NCBI RefSeq assembly: GCF_900129565.1
Contig: NZ_FQWD01000002.1
Span: 824,718-888,717 of the forward strand
Source: Marisediminitalea aggregata
Lineage (GTDB): Bacteria; Pseudomonadota; Gammaproteobacteria; Enterobacterales; Alteromonadaceae
DNA length: 64,000 nt
Direction: 5' to 3'
A model generated the notes under the pieces. It saw only the letters and a program-made list of their open reading frames with translations. It searched no databases and had not been told where the DNA came from. A program made the translations under genes and the position numbers. This document shows, piece after piece, positions 45,350-54,474 of this stretch (its first letter is position 1; the number at the start of each line of letters is the position of its first letter).

Positions 45350-46021
45350 CTATGCGTCAGTGCTTCTCAATACCCAGCAATCCTGACCACTGCGTAAATA
45401 CTTCTCTTCAAAAGGGGTAATCGGGTCTGACGTTGCCACTTTTTCTATACGGGTGGCTTTGCCATAAAGTTCGCAAGCTCTGGCAAATTCCTGTAGATAC
45501 AACAGCCAGTTGCTACGCACTTCAATGAGCGGCGAAATAGCCATTAGATCGGGCATCGCTGGCCCACCGTGCCAACGCTTTTGCACCTGCGCAGATTTGG
45601 GGTAAGGGTTGGGGTAAAGTAAATAATGACGCTCGATATGCCAGGCAGCCGTAGCTTGCGCCTCGCGTAACAGTCGCCAGAAGTCGTTTACATCGGCCCG
45701 GAAAACCCGGTAGTTATTAGCATCCTGCTGATAGTGTGCGTGCTTATCGACCCGCAATGCAGACTTGTCTAATCCAATTACACGGGCGTGCGGGTAGCGC
45801 TGAGCCAGTGTTGCGGTGCTTTTTCCCACTCCACAACACGAATCGACAATTAACGCCCCCTGCCAGTCGCCCAACCAGGCCGTAAATTCATCAAATGCCA
45901 ATCGAGTATGCTCGGATACCGGCCGTTGATGGGTGTGGGCCCGATACCGGGCCACCAGCTTGTCGAGTTTTTCGTGGATACCTGCTTGTGTGGTCTCCAC
46001 TGTACGAGAGTTACCTTGCAT
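45350..46021 (-). CDS. TrmB-like SAM-dependent methyltransferase, divergent
   Basis: This 223-residue protein resembles tRNA (guanine-46-N7)-methyltransferase. The SAM loop is present as VDSCCGVGKSTATLAQRYPHARVIGLDKS, with an unusual Cys pair. The substrate region LLYPNPYPKSAQVQKRWHG matches the TrmB FPDPWPK motif loosely, and PFEEKYLRSGQ corresponds to the C-terminal TRFE region. The changes suggest a paralogue with another substrate; a canonical TrmB should be encoded elsewhere. It follows yadH by 5 bp on the same strand, so it belongs to the yadG-yadH transcript. Confidence 0.75.
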   Translation of the reverse strand: MQGNSRTVETTQAGIHEKLDKLVARYRAHTHQRPVSEHTRLAFDEFTAWLGDWQGALIVDSCCGVGKSTATLAQRYPHARVIGLDKSALRVDKHAHYQQDANNYRVFRADVNDFWRLLREAQATAAWHIERHYLLYPNPYPKSAQVQKRWHGGPAMPDLMAISPLIEVRSNWLLYLQEFARACELYGKATRIEKVATSDPITPFEEKYLRSGQDCWVLRSTDA

Positions 46022-46026
46022 AGTAG

Positions 46027-46800
46027 TTAGGTTCGAATTCCGGTTCCGCGCTTTAATAGCGTATAAGCTACTGTAAATAACGCAATGTTAAACACAACCA
46101 ATACGCCCATCGCCGCGCCAATATTGACATCGGAGACACCCAAAAAGCCGTAACGGAAACCATTCACCATATACACTATGGGGTTCGCTTTACTTACCCA
46201 TTGCCAGAATTCAGGTAACAGGCTCAACGAATAGAACACGCCACCAAGATAGGTTAGCGGTGTTAACACAAAGGTGGGGATCAAACTGATATCGTCGAAG
46301 GTCTTAGCGAAAATACCGTTGACTAATCCGGCGGTCGCGAACAAGGTGGCCGTTAATAACAACGTAATCACGATAACGGGCAGGCTGTGAATACTAACGT
46401 CAACAAACAGCATGGATACCACGGACACAATCAGGCCTATGAGCATTGCACGCGCTACGCCGCCGCCAATATACCCCAGGATGATGACCCAGGTTGGCAC
46501 CGGCGCTACCAGCATTTCTTCCAGATTCCGCTGAAACTTAGCGCTAAAAAACGACGAAGAAACGTTGGCGTATGAGTTGGTGATCACCGACATCATAATC
46601 AATCCGGGTACAATAAACTCCATATAGCTGAAGCCCCCCATGTCGCCAATTCGCTGTCCGATCAGGTTTCCGAATATGACGAAATAAAGGCTCATGGTAA
46701 TGGCCGGCGGCACCAGAGTCTGAACCCAGATGCGCAAAAAGCGCGTGCATTCCTTGATCCAAATAGTGGTCAGTGCGACCCAATTATTTCCTGCAGACAT
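46027..46800 (-). CDS. yadH: ABC-2 type transporter permease
   Basis: This 257-residue protein has six membrane segments and the ABC-2 permease pattern: IWIKECTRFLRIWVQTLVPPAITMSLYFVIFG, FIVPGLIMMSVITNSYANVSSSFF, LEEMLVAPVP, FDDISLIPTFVLTPLTYLGGVFY, WVSKANPIVYMVNGFRYGFLG. It equals E. coli YadH in length. Its start overlaps the yadG stop by one base. The substrate is unknown. Confidence 0.93.
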   Translation of the reverse strand: MSAGNNWVALTTIWIKECTRFLRIWVQTLVPPAITMSLYFVIFGNLIGQRIGDMGGFSYMEFIVPGLIMMSVITNSYANVSSSFFSAKFQRNLEEMLVAPVPTWVIILGYIGGGVARAMLIGLIVSVVSMLFVDVSIHSLPVIVITLLLTATLFATAGLVNGIFAKTFDDISLIPTFVLTPLTYLGGVFYSLSLLPEFWQWVSKANPIVYMVNGFRYGFLGVSDVNIGAAMGVLVVFNIALFTVAYTLLKRGTGIRT

Positions 46801-47723
46801 TACGCTTGCTCCTTACGGCCAGCCTCAACCAGACTAACAAACAATTCTTCCAACCGGTTCGCTTTGTTACGCATACTCATTACTTGAATCCCTTGTTCGG
46901 TTAACTGCGAAAAGACCGGATTTAATCCATCGGACTTAGCGACATCGACTTCCAGCGTCGTGGGATCCAGCAATCTGTTTTCGAACCCTTCTAATTTGAG
47001 CTGTTGGGTTTCCCCTTGCACATCGAGTACAAAGGTTTCCATGTTGAGCTTCGACAACAGCGCTTTCATCGAGGTATTTTCAACAATTTGTCCCTTGTCG
47101 ATGATAGCGATATTGCGGCATAGCATTTCCGCTTCTTCAAGGTAATGCGTGGTTAGAATAATGGTGATCCCCTGGTTGTTAATCTCTTCCAGGAATCGCC
47201 ACATTGAACGACGGATTTCGATGTCTACCCCGGCAGTCGGTTCATCCAGGATCAGCATTTTGGGTTCGTGCATCAGCGCACGTGCAATCATAAGCCGGCG
47301 CTTCATACCACCAGACAATTCTCTGGCCCTGGCATTGCGTTTTTCCCACAAATCCAGTTGCGTTAAGTACTTTTCCGCTCGTTCGTTTGCAACCTGACGC
47401 GGCACACCGTAATAACCGGCCTGATTCACAACGATTTGCAGTACGGTCTCAAACTGATTGAAGTTAAACTCCTGTGGGACCAATCCAATGCAGGATTTCG
47501 CTAACTCTTTTTGCGTGTGCAGATCGTAGCCAAACACTTTTACGTCGCCACTGCTGGGGTTAACCAGCGAACTAATAATGCCGATTGAGGTGGATTTACC
47601 TGCCCCGTTTGGTCCGAGAAGCGCAAAAAAGTCGCCCTCCGCTACGTTCAAATCAACGCCTTTTAGCGCCTGAACGCCGCCACGATAGGTCTTGGTTAAC
47701 CCGGATATTGTTAACGCTTGCAT
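46800..47723 (-). CDS. yadG: ABC transporter ATP-binding protein
   Basis: This 307-residue ATPase starts at ATG 47723, giving MQALTISGLTKTYRGG and E. coli YadG's length; GGA lies seven bases before. It has Walker A GPNGAGKST, signature LSGGMKRRLMIARAL, Walker B LILDEPTAGVD and the switch His in ILTTHYLEEAE. It pairs with YadH. yadG-yadH lie near the pan genes in E. coli too, so this is ancestral gene order. Confidence 0.95.
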   Translation of the reverse strand: MQALTISGLTKTYRGGVQALKGVDLNVAEGDFFALLGPNGAGKSTSIGIISSLVNPSSGDVKVFGYDLHTQKELAKSCIGLVPQEFNFNQFETVLQIVVNQAGYYGVPRQVANERAEKYLTQLDLWEKRNARARELSGGMKRRLMIARALMHEPKMLILDEPTAGVDIEIRRSMWRFLEEINNQGITIILTTHYLEEAEMLCRNIAIIDKGQIVENTSMKALLSKLNMETFVLDVQGETQQLKLEGFENRLLDPTTLEVDVAKSDGLNPVFSQLTEQGIQVMSMRNKANRLEELFVSLVEAGRKEQA

Positions 47724-47911
47724 GCTTTGTTCCATGGAATAGTCGATGTGCCGTGCGGCATTTGCAGAGCCGGTGTGTTCACTACACCGGATAGTCGTAT
47801 ATTGTGAACCTGACCGCAGGTGACCCAATAGTCGGTTACCCCAGCTTTTTGTTCTGGCTCTAGTATGGGGGTGAGGAATGTATTTTCAACCCTTTACGTG
47901 CTGAGTCTTGC

Positions 47912-50900
47912 TTATGCTGCGATGTACTGAGTTAACGTTTGACGTAGTGTTTCGCTGTCTTTGACAACCTGACTAAACACAGCTCGATTGTCCTGCTCTG
48001 CATCAGGATGTTCCAGAGACTGCAACAATATATGAAGTGATTTAGCGCCAATCTCACCTACTGAGCCTTTGAGTTTATGGCTATGCTGGCGCAGGGCTTC
48101 AGCGTCTTCATTATCGATTGCGTTGGCGATATCTGCCAAGCGATCATCAAGCGACTCAAGTACCATTTTAACTATGCGTTTTAAGAGTGCTTCGTTACCA
48201 GCCAACCGCTGTAGCGCGTCACTCTTGTCCCATATGACTGACTCTGATGTACCTTCCTCGACCTCAGGGGTTTTAGGTACTGGCGCTTTTGCGCTATCCC
48301 GATTAAGCCACAGCGACAGCTTATCTATAAGAATATCGGACTCAACCGGCTTGGTGATGTAGTCATCCATACCCGCTTCAATGCACTTATCCCGCTCCCC
48401 TTTCATTGCGTTTGCCGTCATGGCAATAATAGGAACCCCCATGGATTTTAATCCGCCCTTCCCGTTGCGAACGGCTTGCGTGCAGGTGAACCCATCCATG
48501 ACCGGCATGTTGCAGTCCATCAGAATAATATCGACATCTTCATTTTTTTCGTAACGGGCCTGAAGGATATCGAGCGCCGCTTTGCCATCCTCTGCAAACA
48601 GCAGGTTCAAATCAAAGCCCGACAACAAATGCATCACCACATCCTGGTTTATGTTGTTGTCGTCTACAATAAGAATGGTCTGATTATCAAAGTGAGACGC
48701 ATCAGAAGCTCGGCTGCGCTTCCTGTCTGAATCTCTGCGTTTATTTGCAACAACGGGTAAGTCAACGCTTCGCTGATTTGCCAGAGCCGACAACAAAGAC
48801 GACACCATAACCGGCTTGCGGATAGGAGTGAGCGATTCACCCGTAGCGGCAAATGTATAGCCGGTTCGACTCAGTCCGAACAAGCGGTAGTCGATACCAG
48901 GTTGCTGCCGGTTAATGAATTCCTGAGTTAACTGCTCTGCATTGGCAGCATCGAGGTTTACCAGAACACATAATTGCGCATCGTCATTTGACAATATAGT
49001 GTTGGCATCAATGAGGCGCACGTCTGCCCCCAGATTCTGAAGACAGTTAATCAGTGGCCGTTGCTCTGTTTCATCGACAAACAGCAGTCCGATCTCAAAG
49101 CCATTCAAGCGCGCTTTTCTTATTGCAGGCACTAATGTAAATTCCGTTGCAGGAATACTAAAAGTGACTTCAGTTCCCTGTTGAAGTGCAGACTTGAGGG
49201 ATATCTCTCCTCCCAGTAACTCGCACAGCTGTTTACAAATGGCCAGACCCAACCCGGAACCGCCGTAATTGGCTGCAATTGATCTATCGGCCTGAGTGAA
49301 AATCGTAAACAGGGATTGTTGAGCTTCTTCCTGGATCCCAATGCCGGAGTCTTTAACGGTCACCACCAGCCTAACATTGCTGGCAGTGTCATCAGCTTCT
49401 GTTTTTGCAATAACCTGCACAGCCCCCTGCTGAGTGAATTTAATGGCGTTGCTGACCAGATTATTGATAACTTGTGTGATGCGGAACGGGTCGCTCTTCA
49501 ACTGCGTAACGTTCAGACCCGAGGTGTCAATGAAAAAGTCGATATCCTTTGCAAACGCCGTAACCGCCTGAGATTGACACACGCCCTCAATGAGCTTTTC
49601 CGGGCTGAACATCGCTAAATTAATATCCAGCTTGCCCGCCTCTATTTTCGACAAATCCAGAATGTCGTTTACCAACATAGCCAGGCTATTGGTGCTGACT
49701 TCGGCCATACCAACAATGTCGTTGATGCCTTTGTTACCGTGATCCCGTTTAAGAATAGACATTGCCCCCAGAATACCATTCAGCGGTGTACGCATTTCAT
49801 GGCTGATTGACGATATAAACCGGGTTTTAATGATATTAGCCTGCTTCACCTCGGAAAGTGCCTTTTCCAGCTCTTGTGTTCGCTCAGCTACCGCGTCTTC
49901 CAAATGGCGATTTGCCACCGAAAGCTCTGCGGCATATTTTTTAATAGCGGTAACGTCATTTAGCAACAGTGCAAACTGTCCGGCTTTTTCTTTATAGGCC
50001 AATGGAATCAGCAAGCAGCGAAAGTAACGTATCGACAAATCGTCGCGCCATTCGATTTCGGCCTCAGTACTATACCGACTGGCCTTAGCGGCGTTGTGTA
50101 ATTCACATAACGTTGTGCTGGCATACTGATTAAACGACGTATCCAACGGTGCATTTAACAACTCTTCTGGCGACTCATTGAACAATCCCTCAGCGGCGGG
50201 GTTGATATCCAGTAATCGGTGTTGCCTGTCAAATAGCAAAATGGCATCGTTGCTATTTTCAACAACCGTTTGCGACACGGCTCTGGATTCAGCCAACGCT
50301 TCGTGATGCTTCATATTGCGAAACAGAAGCAGAAACACACCGGCAAAACTAATGAGAACAAAGCCCAGCGCACTGTAGACTTTTAGACGCGACTGATTAT
50401 AAAGCGCATTGATTTCTTCATCAGACTTTCCCACCACCGACAATATGTAATGACTGGCATCAATCTGAAAGCGCCGCGACTGCCCGACAAACTGATCGCT
50501 CGAGTCACGTACATTAGAAAAATGCTCAATCCCTTTCGCATCAAGCGCGGGCTCTCTTTTGTACAGACTGAAAAACAACGCATCAGATCCCAATTGACTA
50601 GCGAACAGATAATCCGATTCAGGGTGTTTAATGATCGTGCCGTGTTCATCGGCAACAATTATGTGTAGATCGGAAGAAATGAGATCGTCTACCTTGGCAA
50701 GTAGTGATGTCAGATCAGCATTGGCAACCAACAATCCAACCAGTTGGTTTTGTTCACTGTAGATCCCTTTTGCTATCCGAATAGTCGGACGGTAAGGCAC
50801 CTCAACTTTCCCGTACTCTTCATTCAGACTGACTGCTGATACATAAGTTTCGTGTATTGCTAATTTCAGCCCTTGTTCAACATAACGTTTATCCGCCTTG

Positions 50901-51331
50901 TTCTGAAGGTTTGCGTCATTGGCTAGCAGGACACGGCCGCCCCGGCGCTCAATTCGAATATACTCGTCGCCACTGGGTAAAATGATGCGCACTTGGAAAA
51001 AAGCTGGCGACGTTGCCAGAAACGCCTTAAACAGCTCTTCTGTCTCAAAGTCTGGCACAACGGATTGCAGACCCAGATTTGCTTTAGTGGGTTGAGATAA
51101 ACGCGTGTGAATGCGAGTAGCGCCGAGGCTACTATGAAGAAACTCTACGTCATTCTTAAACTCATTGAGGTGATCTGACAGCATGGCAGAAACCTCATTG
51201 GCGTTTACCGTCAGGTCTTCGGCGATAGCATCGTTGACAGTATCAACCATGTATTTATTTGCCAAATAAGACGATACCACTGCAACCAGCACGAACAAAG
51301 CCACCAGTTGCAAGGGAAGTCGGCTAACCAC
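47912..51331 (-). CDS. Cache-PAS hybrid histidine kinase with receiver and Hpt domains
   Basis: This 1139-residue inner-membrane sensor starts at GTG 51331. A first membrane segment (about 7-24), a large periplasmic double-Cache-like sensor (about 30-315) and a second segment (about 318-338) come first. Then follow a PAS domain (350-470), a coiled coil, the kinase core with His511 in SISHEMRTP, a degenerate receiver-like part (about 740-850), a true receiver with Asp939 in LMDCNMPVMDG, and an Hpt domain with His1085 in QHSHKLKG. The phosphorelay can therefore pass to a separate regulator. It is divergent from the REC-GGDEF cyclase, a plausible partner. Confidence 0.92.
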   Translation of the reverse strand: MVSRLPLQLVALFVLVAVVSSYLANKYMVDTVNDAIAEDLTVNANEVSAMLSDHLNEFKNDVEFLHSSLGATRIHTRLSQPTKANLGLQSVVPDFETEELFKAFLATSPAFFQVRIILPSGDEYIRIERRGGRVLLANDANLQNKADKRYVEQGLKLAIHETYVSAVSLNEEYGKVEVPYRPTIRIAKGIYSEQNQLVGLLVANADLTSLLAKVDDLISSDLHIIVADEHGTIIKHPESDYLFASQLGSDALFFSLYKREPALDAKGIEHFSNVRDSSDQFVGQSRRFQIDASHYILSVVGKSDEEINALYNQSRLKVYSALGFVLISFAGVFLLLFRNMKHHEALAESRAVSQTVVENSNDAILLFDRQHRLLDINPAAEGLFNESPEELLNAPLDTSFNQYASTTLCELHNAAKASRYSTEAEIEWRDDLSIRYFRCLLIPLAYKEKAGQFALLLNDVTAIKKYAAELSVANRHLEDAVAERTQELEKALSEVKQANIIKTRFISSISHEMRTPLNGILGAMSILKRDHGNKGINDIVGMAEVSTNSLAMLVNDILDLSKIEAGKLDINLAMFSPEKLIEGVCQSQAVTAFAKDIDFFIDTSGLNVTQLKSDPFRITQVINNLVSNAIKFTQQGAVQVIAKTEADDTASNVRLVVTVKDSGIGIQEEAQQSLFTIFTQADRSIAANYGGSGLGLAICKQLCELLGGEISLKSALQQGTEVTFSIPATEFTLVPAIRKARLNGFEIGLLFVDETEQRPLINCLQNLGADVRLIDANTILSNDDAQLCVLVNLDAANAEQLTQEFINRQQPGIDYRLFGLSRTGYTFAATGESLTPIRKPVMVSSLLSALANQRSVDLPVVANKRRDSDRKRSRASDASHFDNQTILIVDDNNINQDVVMHLLSGFDLNLLFAEDGKAALDILQARYEKNEDVDIILMDCNMPVMDGFTCTQAVRNGKGGLKSMGVPIIAMTANAMKGERDKCIEAGMDDYITKPVESDILIDKLSLWLNRDSAKAPVPKTPEVEEGTSESVIWDKSDALQRLAGNEALLKRIVKMVLESLDDRLADIANAIDNEDAEALRQHSHKLKGSVGEIGAKSLHILLQSLEHPDAEQDNRAVFSQVVKDSETLRQTLTQYIAA

Positions 51332-51656
51332 TATTCACCCCTACGCGTTGCTGTGTGTCAGCACTTTAGCACTGACTTTATTATGATTGTCATTGTTTGC
51401 GAGGTTATTTTCAGCAGTGTCAAAACGCCCGGTTTCAAAACCTGCTCTGTAGAGCAGTAATGCATTGCACAGCGAGGAATTGCCCTATACGCTAATTCGC
51501 AACTTTTATTATATTGTCTGATACTATGTTATCGAACAGACTTTTCATCAACTTTAGCTAAAAATATAAATATTACAATTTAAACCGGCGGTATTATCTG
51601 TCAGGATGACAACAGAACTAACGAATAATTGAGCAACCCATGCCAACAGCACATTT
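51332..51656. other. Divergent promoter region of the hybrid kinase and diguanylate cyclase
   Basis: These 325 bp are AT-rich near the cyclase start and carry a small hairpin (TGCTC/GAGCA, about 51442-51455). I see no gene and no clear operator. Confidence 0.5.
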
Positions 51657-52574
51657 ATGTTAGCGCTTGACACCAGAACAATAGAATCCTGCACCGTGCT
51701 GATTGTCGACGACGACAATGTCAGCCGCACCGTTATATCTACGATTTTAAGCGATCTATGCCAGTGCGTAACCGTGTCTAATGCTCCGGACGCATTGAGT
51801 TACTGTAAACAACAAAAGCCCGATTTGTTAGTGGTTGATGTCAACATGCCGGAGATGAACGGCCTGAATTTATGTAAAGCCATCAAGCACGATGACGATC
51901 TGGATGATATTCCACTTATTTTCATAACGGGCAATGTCAGCAAAGAATCGCAACTGCAATGCTGGGAGTCAGGCGGCAATGACTTTGTATCCAAGCCGGT
52001 CATCGCACAAACGCTTATCCACAGAGTTCGCAATCAATTACTAAGTAAACTGCGAATGGACGCGTTAACAACGCTGACATTTCACGACTCGCTCACCGGT
52101 TTATTGAATCGCAATTATTTAAAGCAAGAGTACCCCAGGCTATCGCGACAACTCATGCGTGACCAACAACCACTTGGCGTGATCTTGTTTGATATCGATT
52201 ATTTCAAACAGTACAACGATCACTATGGACACTTATACGGCGATCAGTGCCTGGAAAGAGTCGCAAAAATACTGCAACAACACGGGCGCCGCTCACGCGA
52301 TGCCATGATTCGTTACGGTGGTGAAGAGTTTTTGGCAATACTGCCGGACGCGGATATGACGGCGACTCGCAAAATAGCGCAAAACATCGTAAAAGCGGTT
52401 TACGACACCAACATACCGCATGTGCAAACTGTACACAGCCGCGTTACGCTAAGCGCAGGGGCTATCAGTACCAAAGCCTTTGATCAGGACAGTCTCGAAG
52501 ATATATTGGATCTTGCCGATATAAACTTGTACGAGGCCAAGCTTAATGGCAAAAACCAGGTAGTGTGTAAGTAA
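51657..52574 (+). CDS. Response-regulator diguanylate cyclase (REC-GGDEF)
   Basis: This 305-residue cytoplasmic protein has a receiver domain (about 12-130, phospho-acceptor Asp61 in LLVVDVNMPEMNG) and a GGDEF domain (about 140-305) with active-site GGEEF at 221-225. The inhibitory site RxxD is present as RSRD, nine residues before the active-site glycines, so product feedback is likely. It should make c-di-GMP when phosphorylated. The divergent Hpt-bearing hybrid kinase is the nearest candidate phosphodonor; this pairing is inference. Confidence 0.93.
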   Translation: MLALDTRTIESCTVLIVDDDNVSRTVISTILSDLCQCVTVSNAPDALSYCKQQKPDLLVVDVNMPEMNGLNLCKAIKHDDDLDDIPLIFITGNVSKESQLQCWESGGNDFVSKPVIAQTLIHRVRNQLLSKLRMDALTTLTFHDSLTGLLNRNYLKQEYPRLSRQLMRDQQPLGVILFDIDYFKQYNDHYGHLYGDQCLERVAKILQQHGRRSRDAMIRYGGEEFLAILPDADMTATRKIAQNIVKAVYDTNIPHVQTVHSRVTLSAGAISTKAFDQDSLEDILDLADINLYEAKLNGKNQVVCK

Positions 52575-52578
52575 CGAA

Positions 52579-52605
52579 ACGGAATGGCTGCTCAAACCAT
52601 TCCGT
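52579..52605. terminator. Hairpin between the cyclase and pdsO
   Basis: ACGGAATGG (52579-52587) pairs perfectly with CCATTCCGT (52597-52605) between convergent genes. No T-run is seen. Confidence 0.45.
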
Positions 52606-52637
52606 AACGACGTTACACTATCGCTCGCAAAACGAAC

Positions 52638-53360
52638 CTAGCGTTGGGCAGTTAACGTAGCATCCTCATTGCCTAGTTCAATAACCACTTTACGGTCAAA
52701 AAACGTTTGTTCACCGCCGTCGTAAGCACTTTGAGATTCACCCAGTGCGACTGTGAGTATTTGTTGGCTATCTACCCCCTTATTGATCAGATATTGCTTA
52801 ACACTTATTGCCCGTTGCATGGACAATGCCTGGTTGTATTCGTCTTTGCCCCGCTTGTCTGCATGACCGGTTAGCCTCGCAGTTAATGTCGGATAGCCCT
52901 TCAGCGTTTTGGCAATCAGGTCCAGTTGCTTTTGATAGTCCGGGGCGATGTCGTAGGCTCCGGTCTGGAACTGCACACTGCTTTGCAAGGAAATAGAAGG
53001 TGTGGTGCTTTCTTCCTGCATAGCGACTTGTGTCACTGAAGCTTGCTGCATCGTCTGCAGTTGGTTTCGCATTGCAATCAGAGCCCGATCCCGCTCAGAC
53101 AGCAACTGAGCCTGAGCTGACAGGCGCTGAGTCTTAGCCTCCAGTGCTTTGTCCTGGCGAATGTCGTTGCCCAGCATGGCGCCCATAAAACCGGCAACCG
53201 CTGCGCCAACCGGCCCGGCAACGATAGCGCCAATGACGACGCCTGTGCCAAGACCAACGCCGGGCGCATGTTCGTATTCAGTTTCTTTTTCTTTTGCATA
53301 AGCGCTAGTGGCAGTAAGTGTGGTCGCTAAAACTAAAGCTGACATTGTTGATTTACGCAT
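52638..53360 (-). CDS. pdsO: PdsO-like OmpA-family protein of the dedicated sortase system
   Basis: This protein has 240 residues from ATG 53360 (AAGGA seven bases before; the longer frame upstream lacks support). It has a signal peptide (to about SAYA), a Gly/Ala-rich stretch GVVIGAIVAGPVGAAVAGFMGAMLGND, a short coiled coil, and a C-terminal OmpA-like domain (about 130-235) with VQFQTGAYDI, LTARLTGHADKRGKDEYNQALSM. The glycine-zipper plus OmpA layout beside PdsR and PdsS fits PdsO, the OmpA-family member of the proteobacterial dedicated sortase system. Peptidoglycan contact is expected from the OmpA domain. Confidence 0.8.
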   Translation of the reverse strand: MRKSTMSALVLATTLTATSAYAKEKETEYEHAPGVGLGTGVVIGAIVAGPVGAAVAGFMGAMLGNDIRQDKALEAKTQRLSAQAQLLSERDRALIAMRNQLQTMQQASVTQVAMQEESTTPSISLQSSVQFQTGAYDIAPDYQKQLDLIAKTLKGYPTLTARLTGHADKRGKDEYNQALSMQRAISVKQYLINKGVDSQQILTVALGESQSAYDGGEQTFFDRKVVIELGNEDATLTAQR

Positions 53361-53766
53361 AGTCATATCCTTTAAAACAGTAGTGAGGTGTGTTGATTCG
53401 ATGGTGTTATTACAACAAGCTCTCATGGCTGAATGCTTCTGCTGTTGAGGAAATGTCGTGGCAAAAATGTGCTAACCCTGACCAAACCGGGCAAAATGAC
53501 ATAAAAGATGAGCCAGATGACTGACTGGCTGTTTTGAGTAAGTCCCGTGTTTACTACTAAGGCAAGCTACCGATATCACTGATATCAAAAACGAAAGGTG
53601 GCAGAAAAATGGCAAGTTCGGGGAATTTATGCCGAACTTGCCATGTCAGTAACACTCTTAATGTATAGTGCTTATCACACGCTAATTGTTGGTCTATTCA
53701 TTTTGTTCTGAATCAACGCTTTTATCGCAGAACAAACCTTAGTAAATACTGTTTAAAGAGACTGCT
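53361..53766. other. Divergent promoter region of pdsO and pdsRS
   Basis: These 406 bp contain no gene. A perfect 13-bp inverted repeat, ATGGCAAGTTCGG at 53609-53621 and its complement at 53632-53644, lies 123 bp before pdsR. A second small symmetrical motif, GATATC-ACT-GATATC, is at about 53572-53586. Either could bind PdsR or another regulator; the first could also be a terminator-like hairpin. Confidence 0.5.
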
Positions 53767-54456
53767 ATGCCAAGAAACATTGCCCTTGTAGAAGACGACA
53801 TTGCCATCCGCGACAATTATACCGCCGCTTTAACCGGCCAGGGCTACACGGTTAATGCGTTTGCAGACCGTCCTTCAGCCAGTGCGGCTTTTACGCAGTC
53901 TTTACCAGATTTAGCGATTATAGATATCGGCCTTAAAGACGAAATGGAAGGCGGCTTTATGCTTTGTCAGCAGTTGCGTCAGTTATCGCAAACCCTGCCG
54001 ATTATTTTCTTTACTGCCAGAGACAACGATGTAGATACCATCAGTGGCTTGCGCATGGGTGCAGATGATTACCTGACTAAAGATATCAGCATGGCCCACT
54101 TGCTAGCGCGCATTGCAGCACTGTTTCGCCGCACTGATTTACTTGCTACACCCAAACAGGACAGCGATCTTATCAAGCTTGGTCATTTGTTAGTGGATGT
54201 CAGCCGCATGACAGTGAGCTGGAAAACAATGCCTGTTGCACTTACCGTGACCGAATTCTGGATGCTGCACGCAATAATCAAACGCCCAGGGCACGTCAAG
54301 AGCCGTCAACAGTTAATGGATGAATCCCGCATGGTTGTTGATGATTCCACCATCACCTCACATATCAAGCGCATGCGTAAGAAGTTTATTCAGTTGGATG
54401 CGGACTTTGATCACATTGATACCGTGTACGGTATGGGTTACCGCTGGCAACAATAG
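53767..54456 (+). CDS. pdsR: PdsR, response regulator of the dedicated sortase system
   Basis: This 229-residue OmpR/PhoB-type regulator has a receiver (acidic pair EDD, phospho-acceptor Asp53 in LAIIDIGLKDE, Thr and Lys in FFTARD and LTKD) and a winged-helix DNA-binding domain (about 130-229: LTVTEFWMLHAIIKRPGHVKSR, HIKRMRKKF, DTVYGMGYRW). The IGLKDEMEGGFMLCQQLR segment is characteristic of PdsR proteins as I know them. It is followed after 18 bp by its kinase. Confidence 0.88.
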   Translation: MPRNIALVEDDIAIRDNYTAALTGQGYTVNAFADRPSASAAFTQSLPDLAIIDIGLKDEMEGGFMLCQQLRQLSQTLPIIFFTARDNDVDTISGLRMGADDYLTKDISMAHLLARIAALFRRTDLLATPKQDSDLIKLGHLLVDVSRMTVSWKTMPVALTVTEFWMLHAIIKRPGHVKSRQQLMDESRMVVDDSTITSHIKRMRKKFIQLDADFDHIDTVYGMGYRWQQ

Positions 54457-54474
54457 TCGATTAGGGAAAAGGCT

